DNA from: UBA6522 sp965221035 | GTDB lineage: Bacteria > Pseudomonadota > Gammaproteobacteria > Steroidobacterales > Rariloculaceae | DNA length: 64,000 bases | Reading direction: 5' to 3' | Assembly (NCBI GenBank): GCA_965221035.1 | Contig: OZ244860.1 | Span: forward strand, 248,001 to 312,000 | Shown: piece after piece, positions 36,100-44,677 of the stretch | How the letters are laid out: each line of letters opens with the position of its first letter | How positions within the stretch are numbered: position 1 is the stretch's first letter | Made by a program: the position numbers and the translations under genes | Notes under the pieces: model-generated | The model's input: only the letters and a program-made list of their open reading frames with translations | The model's database searches: none | What the model was told of the DNA's origin: nothing

Positions 36100-37125
36100 T
36101 CATGCGGCGGCGCCCGCTTGCCGTTCCTGGTCGATCAGCCGGTCGATCATGGTTCGGCCGAGTCCCGGGGCCTGATCCCAATACACCGGCTGCATCCGGT
36201 AACCGGGTTTCATGTTGCGCTGCTGGGCTTCGATCATGCGCAGGTCCTCGTTCACGATCCCTTGTTCGACGACCGCGTAGGTCCTTTCGATTTCTTCCTC
36301 GCTGCCGTATTCGGCCTGGTTGAAATGGCTCCAGAAATAGTTGGTCGCGGTCTCCGTTTCCGGCGTAACGAAGTGCGAAGTCCGAAACTCCAGCAGCGCT
36401 GGCCGTTCGCGAAGCGGCCGGTCGTCATCCGTGCGCCAATAGGTGGATTCCAGGGTCACCATCGAAGGCGCATGCCATTTGAGGACATGCTCGCGGTCGA
36501 CGTTGCCGTGATAGTCCGCGAGTTGGCTGTGCATCCGCGTGATGGGGGTGTCCAGGTACCGGTAGGTGAGGCATAGGCCGGTGTCGGTCTGCTCCAGTTC
36601 CGGCCGCGTGTCCTTGGCCGTGTCGGTACCGAAGGTGTGGCGGTGTGTCCAGGCCAGGTGGGACAGGTCCAGCAGGTTGTCGATGACAAGCCGGTAGTCC
36701 ACGTCCATGTGATTGTGCATCGGACGGTGGGCCCAGTCGGGGCTGTCGTGCCAGTAGAGGTCGGGGAGTGCGCGGCCCGGTTCTTCGTCGCCCAGCCATA
36801 CCCAGACCAGGCCACGGTGCTCGACCGCCCTGTAGCCGGGTACTCGCAGCCGGTCGGGGATGGTGTCCTGTCCCGGGACTTCAACGCACCGGCCGGACGC
36901 ATCGAACAGGAGTCCGTGGTACATGCACCGCAAGTTGTCGCCTTCCACCTGGCCCAGCGACAGCGGTGCCTGACGGTGGCAGCACCGGTCCTGCAGCGCG
37001 CCGAGGGATCCGTCCCGCTTGCGATACACCACCAGCGGTTCGTCCAGGACGGTGCGGGCGAGCACGCCGTCTTCCTCCAGATCCCGGGACCAACCGATCA
37101 CATACCAGCAATTTCGAACGAACAT
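36100..37125 (-). CDS. Rieske non-haem iron oxygenase (VanA-like)
   Basis: 341 residues. The Rieske cluster ligands are CCHRQAPLSLGQVEGDNLRCMYHG (CxH...CxxH), residues ~48-71; the mononuclear iron site is in IDNLLDLSHLAWTHRHTFG. The start FVRNCWYVIGWSRDL and overall length match vanillate O-demethylase oxygenase and related demethylases. ATG 37125 places the Rieske domain near the N terminus; the longer open frame upstream is non-coding. No reductase (VanB) is nearby. The MFS gene 92 bases upstream probably imports the substrate in the same operon. Confidence 0.88.
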   Translation of the reverse strand: MFVRNCWYVIGWSRDLEEDGVLARTVLDEPLVVYRKRDGSLGALQDRCCHRQAPLSLGQVEGDNLRCMYHGLLFDASGRCVEVPGQDTIPDRLRVPGYRAVEHRGLVWVWLGDEEPGRALPDLYWHDSPDWAHRPMHNHMDVDYRLVIDNLLDLSHLAWTHRHTFGTDTAKDTRPELEQTDTGLCLTYRYLDTPITRMHSQLADYHGNVDREHVLKWHAPSMVTLESTYWRTDDDRPLRERPALLEFRTSHFVTPETETATNYFWSHFNQAEYGSEEEIERTYAVVEQGIVNEDLRMIEAQQRNMKPGYRMQPVYWDQAPGLGRTMIDRLIDQERQAGAAA

Positions 37126-37217
37126 CTTTCCTGATACCTCCAGTGTCAAATTGGGTCCGTCTTGACCAGGCTGTAACGACCTTGAGAGCCTCGCGCCAGT
37201 TGGTTCCCGTTGCCCGC

Positions 37218-38417
37218 TCAATGGCCCGGGACTGCGGCCAGCTTCCGTTGCCGCGACAGGTTGGACTCGCGCAACACCGGCGGCTGGATCAGCAACAGCG
37301 TCGCTACGAGAAGCACCGCGGACAGGACGATGATCTGACCATATGAGCCGCCGGTCAGGATCGCCGCGGCGATCGCGGGTCCCGCCGCGATCCCCATCAT
37401 CTGCATGGCGACCGCGTAGGTCACCTGGCGGCCGCTGCGGTCGAAGCTCGCGTGGGCGCCCAACAGGTAGGGGTGCGTGGTGTTCCACAACAGGTTGAAC
37501 AGGCACGCGGCCACCGTGAAGCCCATGGCCGTGCGGTAGCTGCCCAGGATTGCCAGCGAGACGATGGAGCCGATGAGGGTGAGCGCCAGAGGCCAGGCGC
37601 GCCCGAAGCGGCTGCCCAGGACGACGGCGATACCGGCTCCGGCGATGCCGCAGAACTGCGAAAGGGTCAGGGCGTTGGCTACCTGCTGTACGGGAATGTC
37701 GGCATCGCGGCCGATCAGCGACATGTAGGTCCAGATCGCGAACGTGGCGACGAAATAGAAGAACATCGCGCCCAGCGCCATGCCGCGAAAACTCCAGGGC
37801 AGGGTGAGCGCGCTCTCGTCGGCGTCGGACCGTTGTTCGCCGCGTGTGGGCACGTTGCGCACCACCGGAACCGCGAGGCCGGCGAACGTCGCGAACACCA
37901 GCAGCAGTCCCACCAGGCCGGCCAGTGCAAAGATCGTGGGGATGGCAAAGAAGATCACCGCAGCGTAGACCATGAGGGAAATGATCAGCAGCCCGAAATT
38001 CCGGTCGGCCGCGGCCGTCAGGCCCACGACCACGTAGCACAACGGCACGATGGTGCCGTTGGCCACGCCCGTGAAGAAACGAATCGTGCGGAACGTCTGG
38101 TAGTCGTCCACCATGGTGCACAGCAGGTTGCCGACGACGAGCACGCCGAGTGCTCCGTAGAACAGGTAGCGCCAGTTGACGCGGGTCACCAGGATCATCA
38201 TCAACAGGCTTTGCACGGCCTTGCCGGTGTTTTCCGCGGCCGCCACGTAGCCGCCCTGAACCGGATCGAATCCCAGCTGACTGACCATGCCGTCCACGAA
38301 CGCCGGCTGCAGGACGACGGCTTGAGGTCCCACCAAGTGGAGGAACATCAGGGACAACAGCAGTCCGATGCCGTTGATGTTGACGGGTTGATCGGGATTC
38401 AGCAGATTCTTCAGCAC
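37218..38417 (-). CDS. MFS transporter
   Basis: 399 residues with about twelve hydrophobic spans in two halves joined by a charged loop (RNVPTRGEQRSDADESAL). Typical MFS elements include a first-helix GIGLLLSLMFLHLVGPQA and the substrate-path region RTIRFFTGVANGTIVPLCYVVVG. Downstream is a Rieske oxygenase on the same strand, so an aromatic acid or methoxylated aromatic is a reasonable but unproven substrate. It is the last gene before the composition changes at the 38.5-kb island. Confidence 0.85.
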   Translation of the reverse strand: MLKNLLNPDQPVNINGIGLLLSLMFLHLVGPQAVVLQPAFVDGMVSQLGFDPVQGGYVAAAENTGKAVQSLLMMILVTRVNWRYLFYGALGVLVVGNLLCTMVDDYQTFRTIRFFTGVANGTIVPLCYVVVGLTAAADRNFGLLIISLMVYAAVIFFAIPTIFALAGLVGLLLVFATFAGLAVPVVRNVPTRGEQRSDADESALTLPWSFRGMALGAMFFYFVATFAIWTYMSLIGRDADIPVQQVANALTLSQFCGIAGAGIAVVLGSRFGRAWPLALTLIGSIVSLAILGSYRTAMGFTVAACLFNLLWNTTHPYLLGAHASFDRSGRQVTYAVAMQMMGIAAGPAIAAAILTGGSYGQIIVLSAVLLVATLLLIQPPVLRESNLSRQRKLAAVPGH

Positions 38418-38567
38418 GATTTCTTGACCGCGTCGATGGCGGTGTTGTTAGTCGAGACTCAGATGCCTTGGTGGATTGTACTACTGTGAACTGTACTACC
38501 ATAGCCGGAGCAAGAGTTGAAAATCGCGGTTCGTATTCGGCGTGTGCCCTGATTTTGTTGTACAAAT

Positions 38568-39752
38568 ATGGTTGGTTCCGCGGTTGCTGGCGTTGTTGCC
38601 TTGGTGGCGCTGGACCTGCCGAAGTTTTTGGACCAGGCGGACTGGAGGCCCCACGGGCCGACCGAGTGGCAACCTGAATCGGTCGTGAACGAGATAGCAG
38701 TTATCTACGTCGAGCCGGGCGACACGCTCTCGGAGATCGCCGCCCGCTTCGGTGTAACCGTCGAGGAATTGCAGCGTTGGAACGGCATTGGCGATCCTGA
38801 CCTGGTGTATGTTGGCCAGCAGATAGTCTTGTACTCACCGGCAAACCTCTTGGAATCCGGTGTCGCGAGTTCAGCCTACACGTCGGCTCCCGCCAACAAT
38901 CCGCAGTCCTCGTCTTCGAACGGGTGGATCGGTGGGCTGCTCCTTGTCGTACTCCTACTGTTCATTCTGCGCCAATTCCGCGGTGGCCCGATACTTCACA
39001 TTCGTAACCGCTTTACCCTCGGATCGCAGACTGTACCTCGATTTCCACCCCGAAAATTAAGTGTTCGTCCACCATTTCGGCCCTTGCGCGTACTTGGGCA
39101 AAACGACGGAGAACGCAGGGTCCGGTCAACTCTTAAGCGCCTTTACCGCGATTGGTCCTTGTTAAACGACGTGCTTCTCCCATCAGGGCGCGGAACTGCG
39201 CAGATCGACCACATTCTCCTTTCTCCCGCTGGTCTGTTCCTCATCGAAACCAAGAATCTGAACGGCTGGATATTTGGAAGCCCCAGCCGAAAACAGTGGA
39301 CCCAGTCTTTTGCTGCTGGCCGCAGTGCCCGCAGGTTGGGCGTCAGATCCAGGCAATTCAAGTTCTACAATCCACTGTTTCAGAACGAGGGTCACGCGAA
39401 TGCACTGACCAACCTTGGCATCGCTGACTGGAGATGGCTGCGACCAGTCACCGTATTCGTGGGAAACGCGGTTCTGAAAACCACCGACCAGTTCCTGCCA
39501 TTCGAGGCTCATGAGTGCGAGGCAAGCCGGTCGCGCCACTGGAGGATGCGCGGCGTAATCTGTAGTAGCATGGCAGAATTGCATCGCTATATAGCATTTT
39601 GCATGGATGTCCCATCAAATCCCCGGTTGACGCCGGAGGATCTCGACGGCATATCCTCAGAGATTCAGGCGGTGAGAATTCCCGTTACCGCTGAAACCCG
39701 CGCCCAGCACAATGCATACGTCCGCTCCGCGCAGGAATCCACGCTGCGCTGA
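38568..39752 (+). CDS. LysM-TM-NERD domain protein
   Basis: 394 residues. An N-terminal hydrophobic segment (VGSAVAGVVALVALDL) is followed by a LysM domain at ~46-89 (YVEPGDTLSEIAARFGVTVEELQRWN), a Ser/Pro-rich linker, a second span at 120-136 (WIGGLLLVVLLLFILRQF) and a NERD domain from ~179, with QIDHILLSPAGLFLIETKN carrying the Asp214, Glu227 and Lys229 expected of the restriction-enzyme-like fold. Topology would put LysM in the periplasm and NERD in the cytoplasm. The NERD family is nuclease-related and of little-known role. It precedes a large NTPase-nuclease gene in a region of altered composition, so a defence role is inferred. Confidence 0.82.
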   Translation: MVGSAVAGVVALVALDLPKFLDQADWRPHGPTEWQPESVVNEIAVIYVEPGDTLSEIAARFGVTVEELQRWNGIGDPDLVYVGQQIVLYSPANLLESGVASSAYTSAPANNPQSSSSNGWIGGLLLVVLLLFILRQFRGGPILHIRNRFTLGSQTVPRFPPRKLSVRPPFRPLRVLGQNDGERRVRSTLKRLYRDWSLLNDVLLPSGRGTAQIDHILLSPAGLFLIETKNLNGWIFGSPSRKQWTQSFAAGRSARRLGVRSRQFKFYNPLFQNEGHANALTNLGIADWRWLRPVTVFVGNAVLKTTDQFLPFEAHECEASRSRHWRMRGVICSSMAELHRYIAFCMDVPSNPRLTPEDLDGISSEIQAVRIPVTAETRAQHNAYVRSAQESTLR

Positions 39753-39819
39753 TCCGGCGACCCGATATTCCGCCCTGGCCCTCCTCCACGATATGATCGC
39801 GGTAGGATACGAGACGTAA

Positions 39820-39894
39820 ATGGAAGAGATCAGGCGCAACGTTCAGACACTGGTCTCAGACCTGCCTCGCGCCAGAAGCAACAGAAAGCGATGA
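39820..39894 (+). CDS. Possible 24-residue upstream ORF
   Basis: ATG at 39820 opens a short frame coding MEEIRRNVQTLVSDLPRARS plus four more residues, ending in a TGA that overlaps the ATG of the large NTPase (ATGA). An AGGA lies about ten bases upstream. The sequence is basic and could be a leader that couples translation, or chance. No homologue is recognised. Confidence 0.3.
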   Translation: MEEIRRNVQTLVSDLPRARSNRKR

Positions 39895-42800
39895 TTGTCC
39901 GAATGCTTCAACGAGTCCGCGACAAAATTGTAACGATTGCCATTAACTTCGTCGCATTCATTCGTAGTGTCGCGATGTTTCAACCATCGGAGCTAAAGGA
40001 GACCCGAACGGCGGATAACTCCAAGCCCGCGGCCATCCCAAGAAAACTGTCTCGTCTAAACGAGAACGGTCATCCGGAAATCATTGGCCAAGAAGAAATC
40101 TACACAATTCCGGGGCCTGTGATAATCCTTGGCGATCCCGGGCTTGGTAAAACCGTTCTCACCCAGGTTCTAGGCGGTTTGCCATCAATGCGATACATTC
40201 ACGCCGGTACTTTTGTACGCTTCGCGGACCCATGTTCGCTTACCGCGCAAGGTGAGCGCATCGTGATCGACGGTCTTGACGAAGTCACGTCCTCGACCCG
40301 CGGTGATGCTATCGATCAGGTTCTAAAGCAACTGTCAGGCATGGGCAATCCTTCCTTTGTGCTTAGCTGTCGTGAAGCGGACTGGCGCGGAGCTTCCGAT
40401 CATATAAAGATTCAGGAAGATTACGGGTGTGAGCCTGTTGTGCTCCACCTTCTTCCCTTCGATTATGGCGACGCGAAGAATTTCCTGTCACAGAAATTCG
40501 CCGATCTCCCTGCCTCTCAATTGCTGGCCCATTTCACGGAGCGCGGACTCGAATGGATTTACAAGAACCCATTGACTCTAAGGTTGGTTGGCAAAATTGC
40601 CCGGAGCGAATCAAGTTTACCGATAACGCGCGCAGGACTGCTTAGGAGTGCTTGTAGCGTCATGCTCACGGAAAACAATCGCCACCACAGCAATGCACCG
40701 CATACGAACGTAGCCGGTGACGAATTACTGCTTGCCGTTGGTGCCATCTGCGCGACGCAGTTGCTTTGTGGTTACGTTGGCATATATGCAGGCCCTGTCC
40801 AGCAAACGCCCGAGGGATACTTCAATATCGCCGATATCACGCCGCTACCATGGGGCGACTCAATTCAGCACGGCCTGCGGACGCGACTGTTTGAAGCCGA
40901 TGGCGAGCGTCGTTTTGTGCCCGTGCATCGGGTACTGGCGGAATATCTAGGCGCTAAGTGGCTCGCCGCATGTTTCGATCAAGGACTTTCCATGGGGCGG
41001 ATTTTCACCCTTATGCGTCACGGCGATGGCGTACCCAGCTCTTTGCGGGAACTGCATGCGTGGGTCGCACACTTCAGTGGCGCGCTGGCGAGTCAATGCA
41101 TCGCTGTGGACCCGCTTGCCGTTCTGCGCTACGGGGACGCGGAAGAACTTAGTGTCAACCAAGCTCGCGAGTTGCTTCTGGCCTTGAAGGAGCATTCCGA
41201 ATACGATCCACTTTTCCTGTCCCGCGATTGGAATCGTCTCCCGGCATCGGGCCTCATCCAGCTGAAACTACGCGACGAAATTCTTTCGATCATCAGTGCA
41301 CCCCAAGAGCACCCCCATCTTTCAATGCTCTTGACCGAAGCTATGATTGGTTCCCCTCTTGTCACAGAATTTGAGCAGACACTTTCGAACATAGTCTTCG
41401 ATCCAATGCGCGCATATGCCGAACGCTCGGACGCCACTGCGGCGCTTCACGGTGCGCAGATTCAAGTCGATTGGCAAAAGGCCATTTCAGATTTACTGGA
41501 ACTCGCAGATGCGGATTCAGCACGGCTGGCCTACGAAATATTGACACGACTCGACGCCCGCGAAATTCCTCAAGCACTCTGTGTCGATACCGTACTTTCT
41601 TACCTTGGCCTGACCGAGACCACTTGTACCGTTAACTCGGTCCTCTTGCCGCACATAAATCAGGATCTTTTCGCAGCGTTGGACGCCACTCGACTCGAGG
41701 ACCTGATCGACTGTCTTGTCGATTCGGCGCGGCCTTTTCTCACACAAGCCGACCCGTGGAGGCGGCGTTGTCTCGCCGACCTAGTCAGACTGCGGTCGCT
41801 GCAGATTGTTGAGATCAACCCTGCCTTGGACGTTAAGCGATTCTGGCATTGGATCAATGCATTCGACCGAAACAACGATTATATCAGCGATGCCTGCGTA
41901 AGTCTCGGTCGTGCTATTCGGGAGAACCGTGCTTTCCACGAGTCTCTGTTGGAGTATGTCCTGTTGACTCCCTGCTCGACCGACATATACGCCGCTGCTT
42001 GGTCTTTGAACGATGTGGGCCTAGAGCTCTATCCCACGCCTGGGGACGTATGTACCTTACTGGGAATCCTGCGAAAACGAGCTGTGGACGCTCCGATAGA
42101 CCCAGAACAGTGGCGTCAGGCATTGCGGATTGTATGCTCCGCCGACGGAATTCCGGAAACGGTTCGGGCGACTGCTGTTGAGGTGGCTGACGACGATCCG
42201 AAACTTCTCGCCATACTCGATGAACTGTCAAAGAATCGTGTCCCCAAATGGCAAAAGAGTCAGCAACGTCGGGCAGACAAAAGCCATACGAAGCATCAAG
42301 CCTTGATTCAATCGCATCGTGGCCTACACGAACAACACGCCGCCGAAGTTGCGGCAGGCGAGACTTGCGTACTCAAGGAACCTGCAGCCGTTTACCTAGG
42401 ACTACGCTCCGACTTTTGTGACTCGGACGCACCGCACAAGCGCGTACTGGAGTTTCTCGGCCCAGAACTGGGAGCGCGGGCGCTTGACGGGTTTGTGGCC
42501 GTACTCGAACGACAAGACCTCCCCAGCGCCGGTCAGATCGCAGAAACTCATTGTCAAAATAGAATACACTGCGATGAGCCGCTGCTGACTTGCGCCATCG
42601 CGGAAACGCTTCGCCGAGGCGATTCCCTCTCCGAGGTCAATCGAGACACGCTTGCCGCAGCCTATATGGCATGGGAGCGCTCACCTGTACGCCATTCTCT
42701 ACAGCAGATTTTCGACGATAAGCGCATCGGCATACCCATAGAACACGTGCTTTTCCGATCCGGTAAAGAAATCGAGAGACACTTTCGCGCGAGCATCGAG

Positions 42801-44033
42801 CCTCAACTTGCGGTCCAGCCTGGGCAAGTGATCGATTTTTGTCGATTCATGTCCGAAATACGCTGGCGCGATCTGGCCGCAAATCTCGCCGTCGAATGGC
42901 TTAAAGGGTTTCCCATGATGCACATGCAAGTGCGGCGGCAATTGGCGATGTTCGCGCTTTCAGTCAAACCGTCAGGCACGTCAGACCAGAGCCTTCTCGC
43001 TAAACTGGAAACAATCAGTAAAGACATGGGTGACACGCTCTTTCCGCACTTGGCGCGCTTTTTTCTCCAGTTCGACACGTACAATGCGGTATTACAAGCG
43101 GTTGCAGAAGAACATCCCGAATTTCTCTGGTGCATCCGGGACCTCTCCGCATCGCCCGGCTCCGATCTGCTATCCCGATTGTCCTTCCCGCAGTATGCAT
43201 TTATCGTGAATGTGCTCGGCATTAAATGGCCGGACCTAGAGCGGCCCACAGGCGTCACATCCGGCGATACCAATGCTTGGGATGCCAGCCGCTTTATTCA
43301 CAACGTGATTTTTGCCATTGCCAGCAGACCCGACCCCGAAGCAACGGAAGTCCTTAAGCGGCTCACTTCTGGTCCGGCGTACACTTACCACAACGTCGCC
43401 CGCGAGGCGCTAGCGCAGCAGCGTCAGGTTCGGCTGGACCGAGAGTACGCGTCACCCACGATCGCGGACCTTCGCAGTGTCATGACTCAGGGTCCTCCAG
43501 AGTCTATCGACGACATGCGCGTGTACATCGTCGACTTACTTAATGATATCCAGTCTCGAATCCGCGGGAGCAGCACTGACACATGGGAAACATTCTGGGC
43601 GGGCGATGCTCCACATAACGAGAACTACTGCCGCAATCGGTTGATAGATCTGATGTCTGGAAGGTTGCCCGAATCGATCCTTTTCGAACCTGAAAATCAC
43701 ATGCCAGGTCAAACTCGAGCCGACATTGTAGCGATTCGCGGTACTATCGGATTGCCTGTTGAGATCAAGGGACAATGGCATAAAGACGTATGGGATGCCG
43801 CGACCGAACAGCTAGATGCGAAGTACACACGTGACTGGCGTGCAAAGGGGAGGGGACTTTACGTAGTGCTGTGGTTCGGACCTGTACCCGGCAAGCAGCT
43901 ACGCTCGCATCCAGATGGAAAGGATCGCCCTGAGACACCGGAGGACTTGGTCACCATGTTGAAGGATCGCGTGCCAGAGGAGAAGAAATCCTTCATCGAT
44001 GTTTATGTGTTGGATGTCTCCAAATTGAACTGA
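39891..44033 (+). CDS. Large STAND-like NTPase with C-terminal PD-(D/E)XK-type nuclease
   Basis: 1380 residues. Walker A is GDPGLGKT (81-88), Walker B RIVIDGLDEV (123-132), followed by FVLSCREADWRG, a sensor-like block of NACHT/STAND P-loop proteins. The next ~1000 residues are mostly helical, like a sensor array. Near the C terminus a restriction-enzyme-like core is readable: NENYCRNRLIDLM, then RADIVAIRG with Asp1278 and PVEIKGQWH with Glu1291 and Lys1293 (D-x12-E-x-K), and GLYVVLWFG. Avs-type antiviral STAND proteins sense phage proteins and fire a nuclease, but there the effector is usually N-terminal. Neighbours are toxin-antitoxin and nuclease genes. Function as anti-phage protein is inferred; I do not recognise a named family. 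Confidence 0.75.
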   Translation: MIVRMLQRVRDKIVTIAINFVAFIRSVAMFQPSELKETRTADNSKPAAIPRKLSRLNENGHPEIIGQEEIYTIPGPVIILGDPGLGKTVLTQVLGGLPSMRYIHAGTFVRFADPCSLTAQGERIVIDGLDEVTSSTRGDAIDQVLKQLSGMGNPSFVLSCREADWRGASDHIKIQEDYGCEPVVLHLLPFDYGDAKNFLSQKFADLPASQLLAHFTERGLEWIYKNPLTLRLVGKIARSESSLPITRAGLLRSACSVMLTENNRHHSNAPHTNVAGDELLLAVGAICATQLLCGYVGIYAGPVQQTPEGYFNIADITPLPWGDSIQHGLRTRLFEADGERRFVPVHRVLAEYLGAKWLAACFDQGLSMGRIFTLMRHGDGVPSSLRELHAWVAHFSGALASQCIAVDPLAVLRYGDAEELSVNQARELLLALKEHSEYDPLFLSRDWNRLPASGLIQLKLRDEILSIISAPQEHPHLSMLLTEAMIGSPLVTEFEQTLSNIVFDPMRAYAERSDATAALHGAQIQVDWQKAISDLLELADADSARLAYEILTRLDAREIPQALCVDTVLSYLGLTETTCTVNSVLLPHINQDLFAALDATRLEDLIDCLVDSARPFLTQADPWRRRCLADLVRLRSLQIVEINPALDVKRFWHWINAFDRNNDYISDACVSLGRAIRENRAFHESLLEYVLLTPCSTDIYAAAWSLNDVGLELYPTPGDVCTLLGILRKRAVDAPIDPEQWRQALRIVCSADGIPETVRATAVEVADDDPKLLAILDELSKNRVPKWQKSQQRRADKSHTKHQALIQSHRGLHEQHAAEVAAGETCVLKEPAAVYLGLRSDFCDSDAPHKRVLEFLGPELGARALDGFVAVLERQDLPSAGQIAETHCQNRIHCDEPLLTCAIAETLRRGDSLSEVNRDTLAAAYMAWERSPVRHSLQQIFDDKRIGIPIEHVLFRSGKEIERHFRASIEPQLAVQPGQVIDFCRFMSEIRWRDLAANLAVEWLKGFPMMHMQVRRQLAMFALSVKPSGTSDQSLLAKLETISKDMGDTLFPHLARFFLQFDTYNAVLQAVAEEHPEFLWCIRDLSASPGSDLLSRLSFPQYAFIVNVLGIKWPDLERPTGVTSGDTNAWDASRFIHNVIFAIASRPDPEATEVLKRLTSGPAYTYHNVAREALAQQRQVRLDREYASPTIADLRSVMTQGPPESIDDMRVYIVDLLNDIQSRIRGSSTDTWETFWAGDAPHNENYCRNRLIDLMSGRLPESILFEPENHMPGQTRADIVAIRGTIGLPVEIKGQWHKDVWDAATEQLDAKYTRDWRAKGRGLYVVLWFGPVPGKQLRSHPDGKDRPETPEDLVTMLKDRVPEEKKSFIDVYVLDVSKLN

Positions 44034-44217
44034 CCCAACAATATGTCGTTATTAGTCCGCGTCGTTGAACGGTTTCCCTGGAACAAAGCTAGTGCTCGCT
44101 CCACAAGCCACCCGCCCGCGATAGCGGGAGTGGCGACCTCGGTAACACGGCGCTTGAGAGTCGAAAAAAAATCGTGCAGAGTGTGGAACTCAATTGCGCA
44201 CCGTGGGGTTGCCCATT

Positions 44218-44454
44218 ATGAATCGTCGGGTCATTGCGATCATAGAAGATGACGTTTGGCGGTTGCTCCAAAATATACCGCCCAAACAGCGTGCCCAGAC
44301 GGTCAATCAGGCATTGCGTGAGTGGGCGGGCAAGCAGCCTCGAACCGATGCGCTCGTCGACATGGACCGATATCGGGATGAGATGGAGAAGAATCCGGTC
44401 ACCACCGGCGAGATCGTTAGCTGGATCAGGGCGGATCGAGACCAAGGGCACTAA
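44218..44454 (+). CDS. VapB-like antitoxin
   Basis: 78 residues: MNRRVIAIIEDDVWRLLQNI, then PPKQRAQTVNQALREWAGK, a short strand-helix-helix pattern as in ribbon-helix-helix DNA-binding antitoxins, and an acidic C-terminal tail (MDRYRDEMEKNPVTTGEIVSW) that would bind a toxin. Its stop overlaps (TAATG) an ATG that opens a degenerate PIN-like reading frame. ATG 44218 chosen. Good match in form; exact family not certain. Confidence 0.6.
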   Translation: MNRRVIAIIEDDVWRLLQNIPPKQRAQTVNQALREWAGKQPRTDALVDMDRYRDEMEKNPVTTGEIVSWIRADRDQGH

Positions 44455-44639
44455 TGGCTCCACCCCTCGCCGTGACCGACGCCCCGATAATCATATAGAC
44501 TCCGTTCGCATGAACTGACAATGCGTTGAGGTGCCAACTACGATAGTCCTGCGTATCACGTCCATGCGATTGGCGAGCGCGACGCGCTGACAGCTGCGAA
44601 CAAAGGGTATGTTGCCAAGGCAAGCGACGCCGGTAGGTG
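44454..44639 (+). pseudogene. Degenerate PIN-domain (VapC-like) toxin remnant
   Basis: The ATG at 44454 overlaps the antitoxin stop and begins MAPPLAVTDAPIII before a stop, resembling the first strand of a PIN domain with its metal-binding Asp. About 30 bases later another frame reads YDSPAYHVHAIGERDALTAA then NKGYVAKASDAGR up to a stop at 44639; this resembles the YDSxYHxLA...VTADxxYYxKA end of PIN toxins. The middle third is missing. Frame change and missing core imply an inactive gene. Assignment is by eye. Confidence 0.5.
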
Positions 44640-44677
44640 ACGCGATTTTCGCCAAAATTGCATGTCGTTGGCTGCAT

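Noticed and set aside
37126..38565. Upstream extension of the Rieske oxygenase frame to 821 codons
   Set aside because: The extension runs antisense-like through another frame of the MFS gene and is Arg/Gly-rich; the oxygenase starts at 37125.
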